Shown here in pieces: positions 1-7,824 of a DNA stretch of 8,289 nt. The stretch is taken from the NCBI GenBank assembly GCA_027323595.1, contig DAHWBL010000296.1, forward strand, positions 1-8,289, written 5' to 3'. A program made the translations under genes and the position numbers. This stretch comes from Acetobacteraceae bacterium (GTDB lineage: Bacteria > Pseudomonadota > Alphaproteobacteria > Acetobacterales > Acetobacteraceae). Within the stretch, counting starts at the first letter, position 1; each line of letters opens with the position of its first letter. The notes under the pieces are model-generated. The model was given only the letters and a program-made list of their open reading frames with translations, made no database searches and had not been told where the DNA came from.

Positions 1-441
1 CAGGTTGCGCCACGGCGCGTGCCGCTTCACCGCGTAGCGCGTGTAGACCACGTCCCAATTCCCCTCGCGGGCGTGGTCGAACAGATGCAGCACCTCCTCG
101 GGGGGGTTTTGCAGATCGTCGTCCATGGTGATGACAAAGCGCCCGCGGGCGGCGCGCAGGCCGGTCATCACCGCGTTATGCTCGCCGAAATTACGGGCAT
201 GCTCGATATAGACGACCGGCACGCTGGCGGTGGCGAGTGCGGCACGGCAGGCGGCGTCGGAGGCGTCGGGGCTGCCGTCATTGACCAGCACGATCTCCAG
301 CCCGCCGCCGGACAGCTCAACGCCGGCGCGCAGATCGCACAGGGCCGCGACCAGCGCGCCCACGGTGGCGCCGCCGCGATAGACCGGAACGACGATCGAG
401 AGCCCGATCTGCTCGGGCGAGGGCGGCGGGGTGGCATCCAT
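1..441 (-). CDS. Family 2 glycosyltransferase, GT-A fold (partial, C-terminal part beyond left edge)
   Basis: The minus-strand frame opens at ATG 441-439 and reads 147 codons without a stop to the window edge, so only the N-terminal part is present. It shows the GT2 nucleotide-sugar domain in order: first beta strand LSIVVPVY (residues 14-21), VLVNDGSPD (51-59), ARNFGEHNAV (82-91), and the metal-binding acidic motif in ITMDDDLQNPPEEV (104-117). The DDDLQNPPEE and later KRHAPWRNL (139-147) signatures resemble GT2 enzymes that move a sugar onto a polyprenyl phosphate (ArnC/GtrB/DPM1-like); such enzymes usually have C-terminal membrane helices, which would lie outside the window. An in-frame TAG four codons upstream of the ATG fixes the start. 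It lies 31 nt after the methyltransferase gene and is probably co-transcribed with it. Family is firm; substrate is unknown. Confidence 0.9.
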   Translation of the reverse strand, partial: MDATPPPSPEQIGLSIVVPVYRGGATVGALVAALCDLRAGVELSGGGLEIVLVNDGSPDASDAACRAALATASVPVVYIEHARNFGEHNAVMTGLRAARGRFVITMDDDLQNPPEEVLHLFDHAREGNWDVVYTRYAVKRHAPWRNL

Positions 442-472
442 GGCGTGTATCTAGTCCCTTGGCGCGGAAAGA

Positions 473-1192
473 TTAAGGCGGCGGTTCGGCGCGGGTGGCG
501 ATGGCGAGCACCGAGCTGCCGGCGGGCATCGGCGGCAGCGCGCCTTCCAGCCTGGTGATGGCGAACAGGATGGCATCCAGCCATGGCGGCAATGCGGCGA
601 CATCGGAGGCGGCGGTGTCGGGGCGGATTTTGCGGCGCAGCGCCAGCAGCGGCAGCAGCAGCCCGTTCCAGTAGCGAACGCCGACCACCGCGAACCCGGC
701 CTGTCGCAGCCAGCCGCGCAGCTCACCCGCGCTCACCCGCCGGGCGTTGCCCACACGGCGGTCATGCGCGGAATACAGCCACATGAAGGCCGGCATGTTG
801 ACCACCAGCCGGCCGCCGGGGCGCAGCACCCGCGCCACCTCGGCGAGTGCCGCCGGCGGGTCCACCGCCTCGTGGCAGAGCACATCGGCGAGCACCACGG
901 CGTCGAAGCTGCCGGCGGCGAACGGCAGCGCGCCGACGCCGCCGCGCGCCACCGCCACCCCGGCCTTGCCCGCCGCGCGCGCCGCCGCCCAGCCGTCCCA
1001 TTCGCAGCCGATCAGCATCAGGTCGGGGCGGCGGGCGCGCAGCAACGCCAGCAGCCCGCCGGTGCCACAGCCCGCGTCGAGCACCCTGCCCCGCACCGGT
1101 GCCAGTGCCGCGAGCAGCCGGGCATGCAGGGCGCGGTACCACCACATGCCGGATTCGGCCTGGTCCATCAGGCGATATTCGTCGGCTTCCAT
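473..1192 (-). CDS. Class I SAM-dependent methyltransferase
   Basis: A 239-residue protein with a Rossmann methyltransferase core: motif I VLDAGCGTGG (residues 37-46) binds S-adenosylmethionine, an acidic residue follows in GCEWDG (62-67), motif II is FDAVVLADVLCHEA (96-109), and the post-II region is RVLRPGGRLVVNMP (121-134). The N-terminal MWWYRALH (16-23) and the SAHDRRVGNARRVSAGEL stretch (141-158) are typical of methyltransferases found beside polyprenyl-phosphate glycosyltransferases; in relatives I recall the latter as S-x-HD-x3-GH-x-RRY, so Asn149 and Val153 would be departures. The C-terminal third has a hydrophobic stretch (175-185) that could lie at a membrane. The start at 1192 is the first ATG of the frame; no clear Shine-Dalgarno is visible. 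A role in envelope glycan or lipid modification is inferred only from the neighbouring glycosyltransferase. The substrate cannot be told from sequence. Confidence 0.88.
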   Translation of the reverse strand: MEADEYRLMDQAESGMWWYRALHARLLAALAPVRGRVLDAGCGTGGLLALLRARRPDLMLIGCEWDGWAAARAAGKAGVAVARGGVGALPFAAGSFDAVVLADVLCHEAVDPPAALAEVARVLRPGGRLVVNMPAFMWLYSAHDRRVGNARRVSAGELRGWLRQAGFAVVGVRYWNGLLLPLLALRRKIRPDTAASDVAALPPWLDAILFAITRLEGALPPMPAGSSVLAIATRAEPPP

Positions 1193-1234
1193 GGCGGGGG
1201 TTTGTCGCGTTCACGCCGGGCGGGCAAGGGCCTA

Positions 1235-1248
1235 GCGTGCTTGCACGC
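1235..1248. repeat. Short perfect palindrome in the divergent intergenic region
   Basis: GCGTGC, a two-base TT centre, then GCACGC forms a 6-bp perfect inverted repeat in the 83-bp gap between the divergently transcribed methyltransferase and hydrolase genes. Its place between two divergent starts would suit a regulator site. In DNA this rich in G and C, however, short palindromes arise often by chance. There is no T-run, so it is not a terminator. I see no convincing -35/-10 pair on either strand of this gap. Confidence 0.35.
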
Positions 1249-1275
1249 CCACGGCGGGACGCGCACAACGCCGTG

Positions 1276-2091
1276 ATGCCGCCGTCATATCTGCGCGAAC
1301 CGCCGCCGCCGCGCCACCGCAGCCTGCCGGTGCTGCCCGGCATCGCGCGCATGGTGGCCGACAATCCCGGCCCGATGACCTATCACGGCACCAATTGCTG
1401 GCTGCTGGAAGGCCCCGCCGGGCGCGTGGTGATCGACCCCGGCCCCGACGATCCGGCGCAGACCGCGGCGATCCTGGCCGGCGGGCCGGTGGCGATGATC
1501 CTGCTGACGCACGCGCATGCCGACCATGCGGACGGCGCGCCGGCGCTGGCGCGTGCCACCGCCGCACCCGTGGTCGCGCACCTGGGCAGCCGGCTGGCGG
1601 TGGACCGGCGCATCGGCGACGGCGAGGTGGTCGGCGGGCTGCGCGCGCTGCACACGCCCGGCCATGCCAGCGACCATCTGTGCTTTGTGCACCCGTCCGG
1701 CGCGCTGTTCAGCGGCGACCAGGTGATGGGCTGGTCGAGCAGCGTCGTCGGCCCCCCCGATGGCGACATGGCCGCCTATCTGGCCAGCCTCGACCGGCTG
1801 GCCGCCGGCGCGCACGGGCCGTATCTGCCTGGACACGGCCCGGTGATCGACGACCCCGCGCCCTACCTGGCCGCCCTGCGGGCGCACCGGCTGGCGCGCG
1901 AGGCGGCGATCCTGGAGGCGCTCGCGCAGGGTCCGACCGAGCCCGGCGCGCTGCTCGCGCGGCTATATCCGGGGCTCGCCGAAAATCTGCGCGGACCCGC
2001 GGCGCGCACGCTGGCCGCGCACCTGTCCAAGCTCGCCGACGAGGGCCATATCCGGCTGGCGGGCACCGCCTGGAGCCGCGCGCGGCCTTGA
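1276..2091 (+). CDS. Metallo-beta-lactamase-fold hydrolase (LACTB2/RNase Z-glyoxalase II superfamily)
   Basis: A 271-residue metallohydrolase. The di-metal centre is complete: THAHADHADG (residues 78-87) supplies His79, His81, Asp83 and His84; TPGHASDH contains His130; SGDQ contains Asp148; PGHGP contains His187. The N-terminal NPGPMTYHGTNCWLLE (30-45) and a C-terminal winged-helix-like segment (about 203-262) match the LACTB2-type subgroup rather than true beta-lactamases. Members act on thioester, ester or nucleic-acid phosphodiester substrates; which one applies here cannot be decided. The frame stays open far upstream, but ATG 1276 (with GTG 1273 just before it) is chosen because the recognisable family sequence starts soon after and earlier starts would lie antisense inside the methyltransferase gene. 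The best Shine-Dalgarno is weak (GGGA, 1256-1259). It lies 72 bp before the SUF regulator, and the SUF genes have their own promoter-like region, so a functional link is unproven. Confidence 0.9.
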   Translation: MPPSYLREPPPPRHRSLPVLPGIARMVADNPGPMTYHGTNCWLLEGPAGRVVIDPGPDDPAQTAAILAGGPVAMILLTHAHADHADGAPALARATAAPVVAHLGSRLAVDRRIGDGEVVGGLRALHTPGHASDHLCFVHPSGALFSGDQVMGWSSSVVGPPDGDMAAYLASLDRLAAGAHGPYLPGHGPVIDDPAPYLAALRAHRLAREAAILEALAQGPTEPGALLARLYPGLAENLRGPAARTLAAHLSKLADEGHIRLAGTAWSRARP

Positions 2092-2122
2092 CGGGATCGG
2101 GGCGATGGCCCACATCACGCCA

Positions 2123-2145
2123 ATCAGGACAATCTGGGTCCTGAT
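2123..2145. promoter_or_regulatory. Candidate Rrf2/IscR-type operator of the SUF operon
   Basis: ATCAGGAC (2123-2130) and GTCCTGAT (2138-2145) are perfect reverse complements separated by 7 nt. The inner GAC-N7-GTC geometry equals that of the E. coli IscR type 1 site, although the outer bases differ. The repeat sits 18 bp before the start codon of an Rrf2 regulator gene, the first gene of the SUF operon, and its right arm overlaps the best -10-like element. That position suits autorepression by the cluster-loaded regulator and derepression when clusters are scarce. The repeat is directly visible; the identity of the protein that binds it is inferred. Confidence 0.65.
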
Positions 2146-2150
2146 ACTGT
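2142..2150 (+). promoter_or_regulatory. Weak extended -10-like element for the SUF operon
   Basis: TG at 2142-2143, one base, then TACTGT at 2145-2150 resembles an extended -10 box and keeps the important -11 A and -7 T. An alternative register is GATACT at 2143-2148 (4 of 6 matches to TATAAT). No good -35 hexamer lies 16-18 bp upstream. Transcription from here would begin near 2157 and give a very short leader before ATG 2164. The element overlaps the right arm of the inverted repeat. Low certainty, because alphaproteobacterial promoters are hard to read by eye. Confidence 0.3.
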
Positions 2151-2163
2151 TTTCCGGGGTGTG

Positions 2164-2619
2164 ATGCTGCGTCTGTCCAGACTGACCGATTACGCCGTGG
2201 TGGTGCTGGTGCGCCTCGCCGAGGATGACGCGGTGCAGACCGCGACCGCGCTCGCCGCCACCACCACCGTCCCTGAACCCACCGTCGCCAAGGTGCTGAA
2301 GCTGCTCGCCGTCGCCGGGCTGGTGACATCGCGGCGCGGCGCGCATGGCGGCTACGTGCTGGCCCGCCCGCTGGGCGAGATCGCCATCGCCGAGGTGATC
2401 AGCGCCATCGATGGGCCGATCGCGCTCACCGCCTGCGTTGAGGGGTCGGGGCAGGAATGCGGCTCGGGGCGGTTCTGCCCGGTGCGCGGGCGGTGGGACC
2501 GGGTGAACGACGCGATCCATGCCGCCCTCGCCGCGATCACGCTGGACCAGATGCACGAGCCGGTGTTTTTCGCCCCCCCGCTCGCCGCCACCGCCGCCGC
2601 CGCCGCCGCCGCTGAATAG
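2164..2619 (+). CDS. Rrf2-family SUF operon regulator with a three-cysteine cluster site
   Basis: A 151-residue Rrf2/IscR-type transcription factor. MLRLSRLTDYAVVVLVRLA (1-19) is the classic N-terminus. The winged helix-turn-helix follows at about 24-65, with the recognition helix near PTVAKVLKLLAVAGL and the wing in RRGAHGGYVLARP (57-69). Cys91, Cys99 and Cys105 form a C-x7-C-x5-C pattern expected to hold an Fe-S cluster, as in the SUF-specific Rrf2 group; E. coli IscR has C-x5-C-x5-C plus His107, and no histidine lies at the matching place here. The Trp111/Asn115 region after the last Cys also fits the family. GTG 2161 lies one codon earlier, but ATG 2164 matches the family start. The C-terminus ends in a run of alanines encoded by GCC repeats. 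It lies 8 nt before sufB and probably senses cluster supply and controls itself and the downstream genes. Confidence 0.93.
   Translation: MLRLSRLTDYAVVVLVRLAEDDAVQTATALAATTTVPEPTVAKVLKLLAVAGLVTSRRGAHGGYVLARPLGEIAIAEVISAIDGPIALTACVEGSGQECGSGRFCPVRGRWDRVNDAIHAALAAITLDQMHEPVFFAPPLAATAAAAAAAE
2593..2610 (+). repeat. (GCC)6 trinucleotide tract encoding a polyalanine tail
   Basis: Six uninterrupted GCC codons, preceded by GCC GCC ACC and followed by GCT, encode the low-complexity alanine tail of the Rrf2 regulator. Gain or loss of whole units keeps the frame. The tract ends 17 nt before the sufB start codon, so slippage by one or two bases would move the regulator's stop and could change translation into sufB. 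Confidence 0.85.
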
Positions 2620-2621
2620 GA
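2618..2621 (+). promoter_or_regulatory. Shine-Dalgarno of sufB overlapping the regulator's stop codon
   Basis: AGGA at 2618-2621 lies 6 nt before ATG 2628 and shares bases with the TAG stop (2617-2619) of the Rrf2 gene. Ribosomes terminating on the regulator would be placed to start sufB, which suggests coupling. Confidence 0.6.
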
Positions 2622-2627
2622 CCCGAC

Positions 2628-4109
2628 ATGGCCGCCGTCACCGAAACCCTCGATACCGTCCGCGATCTCACCCAGTCCGGCTATAAATGGGGGTTCGAGA
2701 CCGACATCGAGATGGACCTCGCCCCGCTCGGGCTGAACGAGGACATCATCCGGCTGATCTCGGCGCGCAAGGGCGAGCCGGACTGGCTGCTGGAGTGGCG
2801 GCTGAAGGCCTACGCGGCGTGGCTGAAGATGGAGGAGCCGGCCTGGGCGAAGCTCAGCCATCCGCCGATCGACTATCAGGCGCTGCATTACTACGCGGCG
2901 CCGAAAAAGAAGCCGGGGCCCAAAAGCCTCGACGAGGTCGATCCGGAATTGCTGCGCACCTACGAAAAGCTCGGCATTCCGCTGAAGGAACGCGCGATCC
3001 TCGCCGGCGTGGAACCCGATCCGGACCGCCCGCCGATGGCGGTGGACGCGGTGTTCGATTCCGTGTCGGTGGCGACCACCTTCCGCGAGACGCTGGCCAA
3101 GGCCGGGGTGATCTTCTGCCCGATCTCGGACGCGGTGCGCGAGCATCCCGAGCTGGTGCGCCAATATCTCGGCTCGGTGGTGCCGGCAGGCGACAATTAT
3201 TTCGCCGCGCTCAATTCCGCTGTGTTCACCGACGGCAGCTTCGTGTTCGTGCCCAAGGGCGTGCGCTGCCCGATGGAGCTGTCCACCTATTTTCGCATCA
3301 ACGCGCGCAACACCGGCCAGTTCGAGCGCACGCTGCTGATCGCCGAGGAAGGTGCGTCGGTCTCCTATCTGGAAGGCTGCACCGCGCCGCAGCGCGACGA
3401 GAACCAGCTGCACGCCGCGGTGGTGGAGCTGGTCGCGATGGACGACGCGAAAATCAAATATTCCACCGTGCAGAACTGGTATCCCGGCGATGCGGACGGG
3501 CGCGGCGGGATCTATAATTTCGTCACCAAGCGCGGTGCGTGCCGCGGCGCGCGCAGCCACATCAGTTGGACGCAGGTGGAAACCGGCTCGGCGATCACCT
3601 GGAAATATCCGAGCTGCATCCTGCTCGGCGAGGCCAGCGTGGGTGAGTTTTATTCAGTCGCCGTCACCAACAACCACCAGCAGGCCGATGCCGGCACCAA
3701 GATGATCCATATCGGCGCCAACACGCGCAGCACCATCGTCAGCAAGGGCATCAGCGCCGGGCATTCCAACAACAGCTATCGCGGGCTGGTGAAAATCATG
3801 CCCAGGGCGGCCGGCGCGCGCAACCACACCCAATGCGACAGCCTGCTGATCGGCGAGAGTTGCGGCGCGCATACCGTGCCCTACATCGAAAGCCGCAACC
3901 CCAGCGCGCGCGTGGAACATGAAGCCACCACCTCGAAAATTTCCGAGGATCAGCTTTTTTATTGCCGCAGCCGCGGCATGTCGGAAGAAGAATCCGTGGG
4001 CATGATCGTCAACGGCTTCTGCCGCGAGGTGCTGAAGGAGCTGCCGATGGAATTCGCCGTCGAGGCGCAGAAATTACTGGCGGTGAGCCTGGAAGGATCG
4101 GTCGGCTGA
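2628..4109 (+). CDS. sufB: SufB, Fe-S cluster scaffold subunit of SufBCD
   Basis: A 493-residue protein, against 495 in E. coli SufB. SufB forms the SufB-SufC2-SufD complex in the cytoplasm, accepts sulfur from the desulfurase system, and assembles nascent clusters. The N-terminal helical part (about 1-130) is followed by the beta-helix core and a C-terminal helical SufC-binding segment. Residues known to matter in E. coli are matched: Cys251 in YLEGCTAPQ corresponds to the sulfur-accepting Cys254, Cys403 in NHTQCDSLL to Cys405, and Glu432 in VEHEATTSK to Glu434. The ending KISEDQLFYCRSRGMSEEES (437-456) and NGFCREVL (462-469) is the family hallmark. ATG 2628 has AGGA 6 nt upstream. The stop lies one base before sufC. 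Full-length and intact, with no anomaly seen. Confidence 0.98.
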   Translation: MAAVTETLDTVRDLTQSGYKWGFETDIEMDLAPLGLNEDIIRLISARKGEPDWLLEWRLKAYAAWLKMEEPAWAKLSHPPIDYQALHYYAAPKKKPGPKSLDEVDPELLRTYEKLGIPLKERAILAGVEPDPDRPPMAVDAVFDSVSVATTFRETLAKAGVIFCPISDAVREHPELVRQYLGSVVPAGDNYFAALNSAVFTDGSFVFVPKGVRCPMELSTYFRINARNTGQFERTLLIAEEGASVSYLEGCTAPQRDENQLHAAVVELVAMDDAKIKYSTVQNWYPGDADGRGGIYNFVTKRGACRGARSHISWTQVETGSAITWKYPSCILLGEASVGEFYSVAVTNNHQQADAGTKMIHIGANTRSTIVSKGISAGHSNNSYRGLVKIMPRAAGARNHTQCDSLLIGESCGAHTVPYIESRNPSARVEHEATTSKISEDQLFYCRSRGMSEEESVGMIVNGFCREVLKELPMEFAVEAQKLLAVSLEGSVG

Positions 4110-4110
4110 C

Positions 4111-4866
4111 ATGAGCACGTTGCGAATCGAGGGGCTGCATGCCCGCATCGGAGACACCGAGATCCTGCACGGGATCGATCTGGTGGTGCCGGCTGGTGAG
4201 GTTCACGCCATCATGGGGCCGAACGGCTCGGGCAAATCCACCCTGTCCTATGTGCTGTCCGGCCGCGATGGCTATGAGGTCACCGCCGGGCGCGCGCTGC
4301 TTGGCGAACAGGACCTGCTGGCGATGGAGCCCGAGGCGCGTGCCGCCGCCGGGCTGTTCCTCGCCTTCCAGTATCCGGTGGAACTGCCCGGCGTGGGCAA
4401 CGCGAATTTCCTGCGCACCGCGCTCAACGCCGTGCGTCGCGCCCGCGGCGAGGAGGAGCTGGACGCGGTGCGGTTCCTCAAGCTTGCGCGCGCGGCGATG
4501 AAGTCGCTCGCGATGGCCGACGACATGCTCAAGCGCCAGGTCAATGTCGGGTTTTCCGGCGGCGAGAAAAAGCGCAACGAGGTGCTGCAGATGGCGATCC
4601 TGCAGCCCAGCCTCGCGATCCTGGATGAAACCGATTCCGGGCTCGATATCGACGCGCTCAAGATCGTTGCCGACGGGGTGAACGCGCTGCGCGGGCCGCA
4701 ATTCTCCGCGCTGGTGATCACCCATTATCAGCGCCTGCTCGATTACATCGTGCCCGACCGGGTGCATGTGCTGGCCAATGGCCGCATCATCCGCTCCGGC
4801 GGACCCGAGCTCGCCGCCGAACTCGAAGCGCATGGCTATGCGCAGATCGTGGCGGAGGCGGCCTGA
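4111..4866 (+). CDS. sufC: SufC, ABC-type ATPase of the SUF complex
   Basis: A 251-residue soluble ABC ATPase without membrane segments. It dimerises within SufBC2D and uses ATP hydrolysis to drive the structural change needed for cluster assembly. Motifs in order: Walker A GPNGSGKST (36-44, Lys42), Q-loop FQYPVELPGV (86-95, Gln87), SUF-type signature FSGGEKKRNE (148-157), Walker B LAILDETDSGLD (168-179) with catalytic Glu173 and Asp175, and H-loop ITHYQRLL (203-210) with His205. FQYP-ELPGV, SGGEKKR and DETDSGLD together separate SufC from transporter ATPases. E. coli SufC has 248 residues. ATG 4111 follows the sufB stop after a single base. The only nearby purine-rich stretch, GGAAGGA at 4091-4097, is too far for an ideal Shine-Dalgarno, so translation probably depends on coupling to sufB. 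Confidence 0.98.
   Translation: MSTLRIEGLHARIGDTEILHGIDLVVPAGEVHAIMGPNGSGKSTLSYVLSGRDGYEVTAGRALLGEQDLLAMEPEARAAAGLFLAFQYPVELPGVGNANFLRTALNAVRRARGEEELDAVRFLKLARAAMKSLAMADDMLKRQVNVGFSGGEKKRNEVLQMAILQPSLAILDETDSGLDIDALKIVADGVNALRGPQFSALVITHYQRLLDYIVPDRVHVLANGRIIRSGGPELAAELEAHGYAQIVAEAA
4854..4858 (+). promoter_or_regulatory. Shine-Dalgarno supporting the GTG start of sufD
   Basis: GGAGG inside the end of sufC lies 10 nt before GTG 4869. The next in-frame ATG comes only at codon 60, after conserved SufD sequence, so this site supports GTG as the true start. Confidence 0.55.
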
Positions 4867-4868
4867 TC

Positions 4869-6130
4869 GTGAGCGCGCCCACCGGCGGATCGGCCGCCGC
4901 CCACTCGTTTTTATCGCGTTTCGAGGGGCTGAAATCCCGCCTGCCCGGCGCGGCCGCCCCGCGTGAGGCGGCGGCTGCATCCTTCGCCGCCGCCGGGCTG
5001 CCCGGCCGCGGGCTCGAAGCCTGGAAATACACCTCGCTGCAACCGATGGCCGACGCCTCCTTCCACGAGCCGTTCAGCCTGCTCGCCCCGTGCGAGGAGC
5101 TGCTGGCGCTGGTGCCGCCGCCGGCCTTGGCGCTTGACGCGCCGCGGCTGGTGTTCCGCGACGGAAGGCTGCGCGCGGACCTGTCCAACCCCCCTGATTT
5201 TTTCAGCAGCTTTTCCACCGCGCCGGAGCTTGACGCCGATCCGCGTCCGCTGGTCGCGCTCAACACCATGCTCGCCGAGGATGGCGCGGTGCTCGATCTG
5301 CCGGCCGGGGTGGATGGCGGCACGCTGCTGCTGATCCATCTCGCATCCGACCTGCATGGCCAGCCGACCGCCGCGCACCCGCGCCACATCATCCGCCTGG
5401 GCACCGGCGCGCGGCTCGACCTGGTCGAGATTTGTGTCGGCACCGGCTGCTATCTGCATAATCCGGTGTTTCGCATCAGCCTCGCCGCCAACGCCGCGCT
5501 GAGCCATGTGCGCCTGCAGGACGAGTCCACGGCGGGCTTTCACCTGGCCAGCATCGATGTCAGCGCCGGCGCCGGCGCGCTGTATGACGGCTTCACCTTC
5601 AATGCCGGCAGCCGCCTCGGCCGCGCCGAGACCATCGCCACCCTCGCCGGGCCGGGCGCGCGCATCCATCTGGACGCGGCGCAGTTGCTGCGCGGGCGCC
5701 AACATGGCGACATCACCACCATCATCCGCCACGCCGCCCCCCACGGCGCCTCGCGCCAGGGCGTGCGCCACGTGCTGGACGGCCACGCGCGCGGCGTGTT
5801 CGCCGGCCGCATCGAGGTGGCGCGCGGGGCGCAGAAAACCGACGGCTACCAGATGAACCAGGCGCTGCTGCTGTCGCCCGACGCCGAGATCGACTGCAAG
5901 CCCGAGCTGGAGATTTTCGCCGACGACGTGAAATGCAGCCACGGCGCGACGGTGGGCGAGCTCGATGCCGACCAGTTGTTCTATCTGCGGGCACGCGGCG
6001 TGCCGGCCGCCACCGCGCGGCTGATGCTGATCCGCGCCTTTCTCGACGACGCGATCGAGGGGCTGGAAGACCCCGCGGTGCGCGCCACCCTTGCCCATGT
6101 GGTGGATCAGCGCTGGAGCGAGCCGGCATT

Positions 6131-6134
<4 letters not shown>
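4869..6134 (+). CDS. sufD: SufD, scaffold partner of SufB
   Basis: A 421-residue SufD. It pairs with SufB through the beta-helix core, binds one SufC, and is needed for iron entry and cluster assembly at the SufB-SufD interface. The N-terminal segment carries the typical GLEAWKYTSLQPM (48-60). The core leads to KPELEIFADDVKCSHGATVG (344-363), where Cys356 and His358 correspond to E. coli Cys358 and His360, the latter important for assembly. It ends with DADQLFYLRARGVP (366-379) and a helix that binds SufC. As in SufD generally, the N-terminus differs from SufB while the C-terminal third is clearly homologous. The start is GTG 4869, two bases after the sufC stop, with GGAGG upstream. The 3' end overlaps sufS by 4 nt (ATGA). 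The N-terminal half is alanine- and proline-rich, as is usual for high-GC genomes. Confidence 0.97.
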
Positions 6135-7368
<1,234 letters not shown>

Positions 7369-7369
<1 letters not shown>

Positions 7370-7824
7370 TGTTCGAGGATGTGGCCGATCTCTACCAGCA
7401 GGTGATCCTGGATCGCGGACGCCATCCGCGCCACGCCCATCGGCTCGACCGCTTCGATGCCACCGGCAAGGGTGACAACCCGATGTGCGGCGACCGTGTG
7501 CAGGTCTGGGTGAAACGCGACGATGCCGGCGCGATCAGCGATGTCGGCTTCGAGGCACGCGGCTGCGCAATCTGCATCGCCTCGGCCGACCTGATGGCCG
7601 AGGCGGTGATCGGCCACGACGCGCCGGGCTTGCGCGCGCTGTCGGACGACTTCGCGCAGATGGTGCGCAGCGGGCAGAGCGCCTCCAACGCGGCGCTCGA
7701 ACAACTCAAGCCTCTCGGCGGTGTCAGCGACTTTCCCTCACGGGTGAAATGCGCGACGCTGCCCTGGCAGGCCCTGATGGGCGCACTCGATGCGCCCGAT
7801 GAGACGGAGGCCGCACATGGATGA
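7369..7824 (+). CDS. sufU: SufU, zinc-dependent sulfur-transfer protein (IscU-like fold)
   Basis: A 151-residue SufU-type protein. Cys40 and Asp42 in NPMCGD (37-42), Cys66 in ARGCAICIASA (63-73) and Cys128 in SRVKCATLPW (124-133) match B. subtilis SufU Cys41, Asp43, Cys66 and Cys128, which bind zinc. The Cys66-to-Cys128 gap of 62 residues is about 19 longer than the matching gap in IscU (Cys63 to Cys106). That insertion marks SufU, and the IscU chaperone-binding LPPVK motif is absent. In Bacillus, SufU accepts the persulfide from SufS and passes it to SufBCD, replacing SufE. Databases often label such genes NifU-like scaffold. Cys69 is an extra cysteine, common in the family. ATG 7369 overlaps the sufS stop by one base (TGATG), with GGGAG at 7353-7357 upstream. 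An earlier in-frame ATG at 7237 lies inside sufS and precedes non-family sequence. The 3' end overlaps sufT by 8 nt. Confidence 0.94.
7806..7810 (+). promoter_or_regulatory. Shine-Dalgarno that decides the sufT start
   Basis: GGAGG lies 6 nt before ATG 7817, inside the end of sufU. It favours ATG 7817 over the in-frame ATGs at 7790 and 7799, which would add a basic, non-conserved extension and have no such site. Confidence 0.7.

Noticed and set aside
19..558. Plus-strand open frame opposite the glycosyltransferase
   Set aside because: The minus strand encodes clear GT2 motifs here. The plus-strand product is low-complexity and spans the end of the methyltransferase gene.
847..1275. Upstream extension of the hydrolase frame by 143 codons
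   Set aside because: The extension is Arg/Pro/Ala-rich, lies antisense to the methyltransferase gene and has no family similarity. ATG 1276 fits the family start.
2099..2112. Possible GGGC/GCCC hairpin after the hydrolase gene as a terminator
   Set aside because: The stem is only 4-5 bp and no T-run follows. It does not support an intrinsic terminator.
2092..2163. Riboswitch or leader RNA before the SUF operon
   Set aside because: The gap is too short for a known riboswitch class, and the probable transcript leader is only a few bases. The dyad fits a DNA-binding site better.
2352..3560. Long open frame on the minus strand (402 codons) across the regulator and sufB
   Set aside because: It lies antisense to two unmistakable genes, has low-complexity His/Arg-rich sequence with no family motif, and is expected in high-GC DNA where stop codons are rare in shadow frames.
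4009..4980. Open frame on the minus strand (323 codons) antisense to sufC and the ends of its neighbours
   Set aside because: The plus-strand SufC has every ABC ATPase motif; the antisense product has none of any family.
4911..6098. Long open frame on the minus strand (395 codons) antisense to sufD
   Set aside because: It mirrors the codon structure of sufD, shows no recognisable domain, and has no independent start signals.
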